From JACKHO01 sp041398745 (lineage in GTDB: Bacteria > Planctomycetota > Planctomycetia > Planctomycetales > Planctomycetaceae): a DNA stretch of 64,000 nucleotides. Location of the stretch: contig JAWKUB010000004.1 of NCBI GenBank assembly GCA_041398745.1, positions 124,001-188,000 on the forward strand, in the 5' to 3' direction. Below the pieces are notes generated by a model, which had not been told where the DNA came from, did no database searches, and was given only the letters and a program-made list of their open reading frames with translations. Below are positions 55,926 through 62,523 of the stretch, piece after piece. Each line of letters opens with the position of its first letter. The first letter of the stretch is position 1. Both the position numbers and the translations under genes were made by a program.

Positions 55926-55958
55926 AAGGGGGATCAATTTGATCCCCCTTCTTTTTTT
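55926..55958 (+). terminator. rho-independent terminator of DUF1559 gene 1
   Basis: AAGGGGGATC (55926-55935) pairs with GATCCCCCTT (55941-55950) around AATTT, and a run of seven Ts follows (55952-55958). It lies 124 bases after the stop codon. Confidence 0.93.
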
Positions 55959-56344
55959 GCGCTGCTTGGATTTGCCAATGGGCTTCGCAGCATACGAATT
56001 CCCAAACTCCCGGTTCGATGCTCATCAAGATGTTGCGACGGAAGAAAACGATCAGGCTGGACGTTCTCCAGCATTGCGATGCCAGCCGCCAGACATTCAC
56101 CTCAGTTACTATTCAGCTTCTGTGAAGTTTTGCCCTCTCATTCGGCAGCGTTCTCACGCCTCTTAAAGGGCTGTGGAAAATGCACTTGCGGCGATTTGTT
56201 CCACCAGCTGTGGTTGAAATCGCAAAAATAATCTGCGGCATTTTGAATCGGGCCATGCCGGTATGTCTCCAGTGAAGTAGACGGAAAGTCTTTTTCTTGT
56301 GGCTGTAACCGATTGCTAATCAATGACTTTGGTCGATTTGTCAA

Positions 56345-56373
56345 TTGACATCGAGATTGGCCGATGCAAAAAT
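56345..56373 (+). promoter_or_regulatory. promoter-like element now separated from DUF1559 gene 2 by an IS
   Basis: TTGACA (56345-56350), a 17-base spacer and AAAAAT (56368-56373). It resembles the element at 54643 in both boxes and parts of the spacer, as expected if the promoter was duplicated with the gene. The IS begins about 109 bases downstream. Confidence 0.55.
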
Positions 56374-56478
56374 TGATTATCAAATTGTGAGTGGCATTCA
56401 TTCTGCAATAACCTTTCGGTTTTGCTTTGCCGCTTGAATCCATTCCGAGTGGGATGCCTGGAAAAGTTGTACCAGGGG

Positions 56479-57516
56479 TTATGAAGGTTGGGTTAGGGAA
56501 TCTCCGGTGTGTTGTTGGAGTGAGGCCGTAGGCCGAACGGAAACAACACACCGCGTCGCGAAGTCGGCTGGGGTCTGGTAGTCCAGCGAACTGTGGGGGC
56601 GGTGGTGATTGTAATCATCCCTCCAGGCGGCAGTCAGGGTGCGTGCGGCCTGGAGACTTTCGAATTCTTCCATCGCCAGAAATTCATCGCGCAAGCGACT
56701 GTGGAAGCTCTCGGCGTAGCCATTCTCCCAGGGAGAACCCGGCTGGATGTACAACGTTTCCACCTTGAGTTTCGTCAGCCAGTGACGAATCGAATTCGCG
56801 ATGAACTCCGGGCCATTGTCGCTACGAATACATTGGGGAACTCCTCTTTCGGAAAACAGCCTGGCCAAGGTGTTGATGACATCTTCGCTGGTAACGCTGC
56901 GATCAACATTCAGGGCCACACACTCTCTGGTGTACTCGTCGATGATCGAGAGCCACTTCAACGTCACGCCATTGGTCGTGTAATCAAACGCAAAGTCCCA
57001 GCACCAGACATGGTTCTTGAACTCGGCTCGGCGTCGATGGCAACCATTCTCACTGGTTCCCAGACGACGCTTCTTTCGCTTCTTTTGGGGGACTTTCAGC
57101 CCTTCTCGACGCCACAGACGGTACACGCGCGTGTCACTCACTCGCCAACCGTCACAACGCAGCAGGCGTCCAATTCGGCGATAGCCGAAACGGGGACGCT
57201 GCCTCACCAACTTGAGCATCGCTTTCACCAGAGCCATTTCATCATGGCGAGGCTGAGGCTCATAACGCTGTGTGCTGCGTGGCTGGTCCAGCACGTCACA
57301 GGCTCGACGCTGGGAGACGTCAAACTCCTCCTGGAGCTGCTGCACCGCGATGCGTTTTCGAGAAGGGCTTACCAGTTTTTTGATGCCACGTGCTTGAGCA
57401 TTCTGATGTCCAATTCCTTCTCGGCCACGATTTCCTTGAGGCGTTTGTTCTCTTCTTCCAGTTCCTTCAAACGTTTCGCCTCCTCGGACTTCATGCCGCC
57501 ATACTGCTTCCGCCAT
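56479..57516 (-). CDS. IS3-family transposase OrfB (made by -1 frameshift from OrfA)
   Basis: A 345-residue frame; the natural protein is most likely the OrfA-OrfB fusion. It carries the IS3-type integrase core: WCWDFAFDYTTNG (first Asp), RSDNGPEF (second Asp) and a Glu in WENGYAESFHSRLRDEF, a complete DDE triad. Upstream is the HTH_21-like segment (RRIGRLLRCDGWRVSDTRVYRLWRREGL). The conserved YNHHRPHSSLDYQTPADF ends the domain. Reading starts in the -1 frame at KKLVSPSRKR, right after the slippery site. Residues before that in the listed frame are not expected to be made. Confidence 0.93.
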   Translation of the reverse strand: MAEAVWRHEVRGGETFEGTGRREQTPQGNRGREGIGHQNAQARGIKKLVSPSRKRIAVQQLQEEFDVSQRRACDVLDQPRSTQRYEPQPRHDEMALVKAMLKLVRQRPRFGYRRIGRLLRCDGWRVSDTRVYRLWRREGLKVPQKKRKKRRLGTSENGCHRRRAEFKNHVWCWDFAFDYTTNGVTLKWLSIIDEYTRECVALNVDRSVTSEDVINTLARLFSERGVPQCIRSDNGPEFIANSIRHWLTKLKVETLYIQPGSPWENGYAESFHSRLRDEFLAMEEFESLQAARTLTAAWRDDYNHHRPHSSLDYQTPADFATRCVVSVRPTASLQQHTGDSLTQPS

Positions 57517-57656
57517 CTCGCCAGTGTCGCCTCACTGATCTCCAGAGCCTGCAACACCGCCGCCTCATCCTGACCGGCGTTGAGCATAGTGTCGGCGTCC
57601 CGCAGCTTCTTTACAATCTGCTCCGGCGTGTGCCGCTTCCGTCGTTTCTTCGTCAT
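57369..57656 (-). CDS. IS3-family transposase OrfA
   Basis: A 95-residue protein with an N-terminal helix-turn-helix (RHTPEQIVKKLRDADTMLN, ATLARWRKQYGGM) and a C-terminal leucine-zipper-like coiled coil (EEAKRLKELEEENKRLKEI). It ends ...HVASKNW, overlapping OrfB by 148 bases. OrfA binds the IS ends and controls transposition. The slippery A-run near its end allows the fusion product. Confidence 0.92.
   Translation of the reverse strand: MTKKRRKRHTPEQIVKKLRDADTMLNAGQDEAAVLQALEISEATLARWRKQYGGMKSEEAKRLKELEEENKRLKEIVAEKELDIRMLKHVASKNW
57375..57381 (-). promoter_or_regulatory. programmed -1 ribosomal frameshift site (A AAA AAC)
   Basis: On the coding strand the sequence reads AAAAAAC, two codons before the OrfA stop. 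A slip of one base back turns SKNW-stop into KKLVSPS of OrfB. This is the standard IS3-family mechanism. Confidence 0.85.
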
Positions 57657-57786
57657 CTCAAAGGTCTCCTCAGCCCATCAAGGGCAGTTGAAACCTTCAT
57701 AACACATGGATCAGATTTTCAAAGGCAGACCACGAGTTATTCGCTCGGGGCTGTTTTCTCGTCTCCTTATTCAGGAAGGTGTTTTG

Positions 57787-58785
57787 ATGAATGTGAAATC
57801 TATTCAACGTCGGAAGGGCTTTACGCTCATTGAACTGCTGGTGGTCATCGCCATTATCGCAGTTCTGATTGCTCTGTTGTTGCCTGCCGTGCAACAGGCC
57901 CGGGAAGCTGCGAGGCGTTCGCAGTGTAAGAACAACCTGAAGCAAATTGGTCTGGCCCTGCACAACTACCATGACAACTTCAAAACTTTCCCTCCCGGCC
58001 GCGTTCGCAACACGTACTCTGGAATTACGAGCGCATGGTACACGGGGAACATTGCCTGGGTGCCTCGCATTCTGCCGTTCATGGATCAGGCTCCCATTTA
58101 CAACAACATCGACTGGAATCGGGGATTCGGAACCTCGGGAACCGACGGTCACACCGGCGTGAACGGGACCAACCCCACAGGGGCTCGACGTCAGATTATT
58201 GCAACGCTGCGTTGTCCTTCAGACCCTGGTAACGGTAGCGTCCCCTGGACAACTCCCTCCGGCACCAAAGTGAATGGCAATGCTTCAAATGGCGGATTCG
58301 CTTCCGCGAACTACGCTGGCTGTGTCGGTGCCCAAACGCGACTGAATACGAACCCGCGCGGACTTTTCGGACAGAACACACGAGTTGCCATCCGCGACAT
58401 CACCGATGGCACGTCGAACACCATTGCGGTGGGTGAAGTTATCATCGGCTTCTACCGTGAAGGTGTGAACGACTCTGGCAACCGCACTCCATGTACCGCT
58501 GGAAGTAAAGACACCAATACCAGCCGACAAGCTGGTAACTCATGGTTCTATGGCTACTTCCCGCAGTCTACGTTCTTCAACACATTCGTTGGTCCCAACG
58601 CCAAGGCGATTGACTGCGGCGTGAATTCCGACCGTGTGAACCAGGCGGCTCGTAGTGTGCACTCTGGCGGCACGCAAATCCTCCTTTGTGACGGTAGCGT
58701 CCGATTCGCTGGTGAAAACCTTGACCTGACCACATGGGCCAACCTGGGTGACAAGTCTGATGGCAACGTCGTGGGTGAATTCTAA
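57787..58785 (+). CDS. DUF1559 prepilin-like protein 2
   Basis: A 332-residue near-twin of the protein at 54803 with the same length. ATG 57787 has AGGAAGG about seven bases upstream. The N-terminus is MNVKSIQRRKG, then FTLIELLVVIAIIAVLIALL. Most of the body is identical or conservatively changed (for example TNPRGLFGQNTRVAIRDITDGTSN against the first copy's SPNGLFGQNTRFKFRDITDGTSN). It must come from a duplication. The IS lies 87 bases upstream, between this start and the promoter-like element at 56345, so expression may depend on the IS or on internal sequences. Confidence 0.93.
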   Translation: MNVKSIQRRKGFTLIELLVVIAIIAVLIALLLPAVQQAREAARRSQCKNNLKQIGLALHNYHDNFKTFPPGRVRNTYSGITSAWYTGNIAWVPRILPFMDQAPIYNNIDWNRGFGTSGTDGHTGVNGTNPTGARRQIIATLRCPSDPGNGSVPWTTPSGTKVNGNASNGGFASANYAGCVGAQTRLNTNPRGLFGQNTRVAIRDITDGTSNTIAVGEVIIGFYREGVNDSGNRTPCTAGSKDTNTSRQAGNSWFYGYFPQSTFFNTFVGPNAKAIDCGVNSDRVNQAARSVHSGGTQILLCDGSVRFAGENLDLTTWANLGDKSDGNVVGEF

Positions 58786-58815
58786 GAATTCACCGTCGCA
58801 GCTTGATGATTGTTC

Positions 58816-58850
58816 GTGGGGGAGTCTTCGGATTCCCCCACTCGCTTTTG
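58816..58850 (+). terminator. hairpin after DUF1559 gene 2
   Basis: GTGGGGGA (58816-58823) pairs with TCCCCCAC (58834-58841), with a TTCG loop at the top, 30 bases after the stop. The T-run is short (CGCTTTTG), so it may be a weak terminator that allows some read-through to the lipoprotein gene. Confidence 0.65.
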
Positions 58851-58923
58851 ATCACAGCGCACTTTTGATATCGTCCAAACTGGTACCTGTTTCAAAAGAA
58901 CTCAAGAAATTCTGAGGTTGGAA

Positions 58924-59103
58924 ATGTTGAAAAAGAGTTTTCTCTTGTCCTTCGCAATGTTCTGCACATTTGGCATGATGGTTGGTTGCGGCGGCAACGT
59001 CGAAGAGGGCGTCGCCGATGCTCCTGACGAACCTGAAGTGGAGATGACTGCTGAAGAAGAAGCCAGCGAAGAGGAAGCTGCTCGTAACGCTGCCAGCCAA
59101 TAA
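58924..59103 (+). CDS. small lipoprotein
   Basis: A 59-residue predicted lipoprotein from ATG 58924, with GAGG six bases upstream. The signal FLLSFAMFCTFGMMVGC ends in a lipobox (VGC). The mature peptide is short and acidic: GGNVEEGVADAPDEPE, then EEEASEEEAARNAASQ. Small acidic lipoproteins often follow DUF1559 genes in planctomycetes. Their function is unknown. Confidence 0.85.
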   Translation: MLKKSFLLSFAMFCTFGMMVGCGGNVEEGVADAPDEPEVEMTAEEEASEEEAARNAASQ

Positions 59104-59121
59104 TTTGCCCTGTGGCAGCGT

Positions 59122-61269
59122 GTGACGTTGAGTACTCGTGACCGTCTGTTGACCTGGTGTGGTTTGCTTCTGGCTCTCCTCATCGTGTTACGTCCGGTGA
59201 ATTCACCGGAACTGTGGTGGCATCTGTCCTGCGGTCGAGAAGTCATTGATGGTACGTTTTCACCGTCACAGCAACTGTTGCTTTTAGACCAGTCTGCCGA
59301 CTCCAATTGGGGCGGTGGGCTGGTCTTTTATGTTATATGGTCGATTGGAGGGATGTTCGCTCTGGCCACCTGGCCGATTGTCGCGGCCCTTGGTCTGCTG
59401 TGGCTTGTCCGAAAGAAAGTGCCAGCCGACTGGTCGCTTCTCCAGTCTTTCACGTTGCTCGCCGTCGCGCTCGTAGCAATTCGACCTGGACTGCAACCGG
59501 TCCCCGCAGTGTTCGACTTGGTGGGACTACTCTGCATGCCGCTGATTGAGCGACAGTGCCAGTCGTCCCGCTCACGGCTCATCGCGACATTCCTGCTTGG
59601 TGCAGCCTGGGCCACGCTCGGGCCAAGGCCACTGTGGGGATTACTCTGGCTGCTGCTGCAATTTGGGAAGACACCCGAGACGACTAAACCGGAGGCATCG
59701 CCACTAGGAAGTGTGATGGCCCTACTCCTTGGTGGTTGCCTCACTCCACGTGGAATCTGGACCTGGTACGACGCGCTGGTCAATACCGTGCCAACAGTTT
59801 TTGACTCCGGTCAAATTGGTGATTCGCAGGCGTGGAGTACGCTGTCACTTTTGAGTTCATTTCCGGTTGAAGCATGGGCGTTGCTCGTCCTGCTCGTTGC
59901 CGCCTTGGTTCAACTCTTTCGTACTGCAAAAAGAGTGGTTCCGGAACTGGCGAGCGTGTTCGTTCCGCTTCTGCTCGCGCTCATATGTCGGGACAACGTT
60001 CCGCTGGCGGCCTGCTGGATCAGCATGTGGTACTTGCAGTTATCGTCTCAAATCAAGGTGGGTACTTCGTCCTCGTCTGCCAATGATGAAAGCAAAGGTT
60101 CAAGGGAAAGCCCTGTTTCACTCTGGGGCTGGCGACTGGCGTTTTCGGGAACAGTCGGCCTCCTGCTTGTTGATGCCAGCGGATTGTTGACTGCACCCGG
60201 TCAGCGGCTTGGTTGGGGCATTGCTCAGGAAATTGATCCCCGACTACTCGACCTGCCGGACAATTCTCGCGATGAAGAACCCCTCATTGCCTGGGTACCT
60301 GATGAACGTTCAGCGGGACTCGTTGTGTGGCAGGATGTGGGCGTCGTACTGGTGGATCATCCCCGGCGCGCCGTGTTGAGTGGGCGGTTGCCCATGCATC
60401 GACAATTTGCACGCGACTTGCAGGAGGCTCGACGCGCGCAGTATCGACTGGAAAATGGCGAATGGGCAGGCTGGGTTGTACAAGCGACCGAGTGGAAGCT
60501 GCAGCTGCTCTGTGTGCCCGTCGAAGATGAACCACTCAATACGTCGCTCACGAAATCGACATGGCAACGTGTCGACCTCGATTCACCAACCATTCCTTAC
60601 GCCTCAACGGACACACAGAAGTTTGCCGCGGCAGTCAGTCTCACTCTGCAACTGCAAGGATTTGTCGAAACCGGTCCCTGGCGCCCAGACAAGTCCGTGT
60701 ATGACAGCATGGGGTGGCGCTACGACGTCATTGAACTTCTAGGGATGGGGCCGGAGCCCGGTCCTGCTGTTCGACAGTCGCAGGCGTTTCGCTCGCTCGA
60801 TCTTCCCTTCGCTGGGCTGCGTGCGCTGAACGTAGTGCGAGGCGAAAGCAGCCATCCCGCATTGCAGCGGGAATTCACACGCTGTCAGGAGGCAATGGCC
60901 TATCAGGAGTGGACAACGTTCGGCGCGGCCGGCGAGTTTCGACGGCATGTCGTTCAATCGGTAATGAATGGCAAGCAAGAGTCATCGCCGTGGTTGCAAT
61001 CGTATGAGGATGATGAGCCCATCGAAAGATGGGAACCAGCACTTTCACTCTACCTCGCTGGCGACACTGAAGCAGCCCGCGACGCCCTGAAATCCAATCA
61101 ACCACAGGCCATTTATGCCCGCGCCATGCTAGCACTAGAAGTGGGTGACACTCGTCGCGCGTTGCGTGAATTCGACGTCCTGCTGGATGATGACACCGCC
61201 AACCTTCCGCCGGGACTGCATGTTGCGGCACAATTCTGGAGCAATCAAATCGGCCAATTGGAACAATGA
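59122..61269 (+). CDS. polytopic membrane protein with C-terminal soluble domain
   Basis: A 715-residue protein. About nine or ten hydrophobic helices fill residues 8-360 (LLALLIVLRPV, LATWPIVAALGLLWLV, LLQSFTLLAVALVAI, AWALLVLLVAALVQLF, LASVFVPLLLALIC). The C-terminal 350 residues are soluble: a region around WVPDERSAGLVVWQDVGVVLVDHPRRAVLSG, and then helical, TPR-like repeats (LSLYLAGDTEAARDALK, ARAMLALEVGDTRRALREFDVLL). The early part recalls glycosyltransferase-family C membrane proteins, but I see no catalytic motif. The start is GTG 59122 or TTG 59128. The stop overlaps the cytochrome start (ATGA), so they are coupled. Confidence 0.72.
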   Translation: MTLSTRDRLLTWCGLLLALLIVLRPVNSPELWWHLSCGREVIDGTFSPSQQLLLLDQSADSNWGGGLVFYVIWSIGGMFALATWPIVAALGLLWLVRKKVPADWSLLQSFTLLAVALVAIRPGLQPVPAVFDLVGLLCMPLIERQCQSSRSRLIATFLLGAAWATLGPRPLWGLLWLLLQFGKTPETTKPEASPLGSVMALLLGGCLTPRGIWTWYDALVNTVPTVFDSGQIGDSQAWSTLSLLSSFPVEAWALLVLLVAALVQLFRTAKRVVPELASVFVPLLLALICRDNVPLAACWISMWYLQLSSQIKVGTSSSSANDESKGSRESPVSLWGWRLAFSGTVGLLLVDASGLLTAPGQRLGWGIAQEIDPRLLDLPDNSRDEEPLIAWVPDERSAGLVVWQDVGVVLVDHPRRAVLSGRLPMHRQFARDLQEARRAQYRLENGEWAGWVVQATEWKLQLLCVPVEDEPLNTSLTKSTWQRVDLDSPTIPYASTDTQKFAAAVSLTLQLQGFVETGPWRPDKSVYDSMGWRYDVIELLGMGPEPGPAVRQSQAFRSLDLPFAGLRALNVVRGESSHPALQREFTRCQEAMAYQEWTTFGAAGEFRRHVVQSVMNGKQESSPWLQSYEDDEPIERWEPALSLYLAGDTEAARDALKSNQPQAIYARAMLALEVGDTRRALREFDVLLDDDTANLPPGLHVAAQFWSNQIGQLEQ

Positions 61270-62450
61270 CCAGTACTCCTCGCCAGCCAACATCGTATTC
61301 ACGCCTCGCTCAGGGATTCATTCCCTGGCTGCTGCTGTGCGGGTGTGCGCTCGGATTGTGGCGTGCTCAAGATGTCGCAGCGACGCCGTCTCCTCAGCCG
61401 GCGCTGCATGCCTCGCAAAATGCCCTGGAGTTGGAGCGTCGGTGTGCCGAATGTCATGTCGACGTCACCGACCAGTTTGCTACCGCGCCGCATGCACAAA
61501 CGCTCCTTCGAGTGAGCGAAGCGAACCTCATGAGCTCGCTGGCGAACCGCGAGTTTGTACATCCGAAAACGGGCGTTCCTTACAAATTGGAAAGTGCGGG
61601 TGAGGAATTACACATTGCGTCTCCTGCCTATGGACGGGAAGCAGCGGTGGCCTGGTGTTTCGGATCTGGACATCATGCCCGCACCCCACTCATTACCTGG
61701 CGCGATCCCGACGGCGCGCTCGCTTCAATTGAACCGTTGGTCACCTGGTTCCCCGACAACACCCTGGACGTCACCCCCGGAATGGAGAAGCTGGAAGAGA
61801 CTTATTCGGTGTTTGCAATGGGAGTGTTGCATCCTCCACAGGAAACGACCGGCTGCTTCGGCTGCCACGTCACCCACTTGCCCTTAGAAGAGGGCAGGAT
61901 CAGTTTTGATGGCATCCAGCCCGGCGTCCGCTGTGCCCGCTGTCACACCGACTTGGAGCGGCACGTATCCGATATGGACGCAGGCCGCGACACAACCATT
62001 GAACGATTTTCGCAGCTGTCGCCACACGAGTCGGTGTTTCGTTGCGGAGAATGTCACCGCCGGGCGAGTGAAATGGGGGCAAAGCCCTCTCCGCAGGACA
62101 CGTCACTTATTCGCTTCGCCTCCGTCGGCCTCGTCGAAAGTTCCTGCTTTCTCAATCAAGGTGATGTGCAACTCTCGAATGGCGAGACAGCCCGACTCGA
62201 CTGCACAACCTGTCACAGCCCCCACAGTGCCACCGATACTGACTGGCGGACGCACGTCGCCGCCTGCATCAAATGCCACGACGAAAACCACACCGATCTG
62301 GTTCATTGCCCACAGGCCGGGAATGAAGCCAATTGTCTTCCATGTCACATGCCCAAGGTCCCACAGAACTCCCACTTGAGCTTCACAGACCACTGGATTC
62401 GCATACGTGATCATCTCCCAAGTCCTGAAGGGGACGCGCCAGAAAGATAA
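61266..62450 (+). CDS. seven-haem c-type cytochrome
   Basis: A 394-residue protein with seven CxxCH motifs: CAECH, CFGCH, CARCH, CGECH, CTTCH, CIKCH and CLPCH. An N-terminal hydrophobic helix (FIPWLLLCGCALGLW) may be a signal anchor, placing the haems in the periplasm. It belongs to the multihaem cytochrome c family with features like those of NapC/NrfH or cytochrome c554 partners, but I assign no substrate. Its ATG overlaps the stop of the membrane protein gene (ATGA), which suggests the two products work together. It converges with the DUF4139-like gene. Confidence 0.9.
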   Translation: MTSTPRQPTSYSRLAQGFIPWLLLCGCALGLWRAQDVAATPSPQPALHASQNALELERRCAECHVDVTDQFATAPHAQTLLRVSEANLMSSLANREFVHPKTGVPYKLESAGEELHIASPAYGREAAVAWCFGSGHHARTPLITWRDPDGALASIEPLVTWFPDNTLDVTPGMEKLEETYSVFAMGVLHPPQETTGCFGCHVTHLPLEEGRISFDGIQPGVRCARCHTDLERHVSDMDAGRDTTIERFSQLSPHESVFRCGECHRRASEMGAKPSPQDTSLIRFASVGLVESSCFLNQGDVQLSNGETARLDCTTCHSPHSATDTDWRTHVAACIKCHDENHTDLVHCPQAGNEANCLPCHMPKVPQNSHLSFTDHWIRIRDHLPSPEGDAPER

Positions 62451-62457
62451 CGGGTGG

Positions 62458-62477
62458 CACAGGCATTCCTGTCTGTG
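62458..62477. repeat. intergenic palindromic repeat, family A copy 3
   Basis: CACAGGCATTCCTGTCTGTG, one base different from the other two, so one pair in the stem is lost or becomes G-T. It lies between convergent genes at 62450 and 62524. Confidence 0.8.
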
Positions 62478-62523
62478 CTTTCCCAGAAAATACTTCATAG
62501 GCTGGAGGAATCCGAAGCAACCA

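Larger units (their letters stand above)
55802..56481. other. intergenic region downstream of DUF1559 gene 1
   Basis: About 680 bases up to the IS end. It contains a strong terminator (55926-55958) and the promoter-like element of the second DUF1559 gene (56345-56373). I see no gene. Confidence 0.55.
56482..57699 (-). mobile_element. IS3-family insertion sequence
   Basis: About 1.2 kb with overlapping transposase frames joined by a -1 frameshift. The ends start TGAAGGTT on each side (56482 and, reversed, 57699); similarity extends outwards as GTTATGAAGGTT, so the exact boundary is uncertain by a few bases. I find no target-site duplication. The orfB stop codon TAA (56479-56481) falls just outside the TG...CA boundary. 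The element looks intact in coding capacity and lies between the two DUF1559 genes. Confidence 0.88.

Noticed and set aside
56593..57573. Plus-strand frame of 326 residues across the IS
   Set aside because: It is antisense to the DDE transposase, whose catalytic motifs are clear on the minus strand.
56479..57703. Target-site duplication around the IS3 element
   Set aside because: No 3-4 base direct repeat fits any of the boundary choices, so none is reported.
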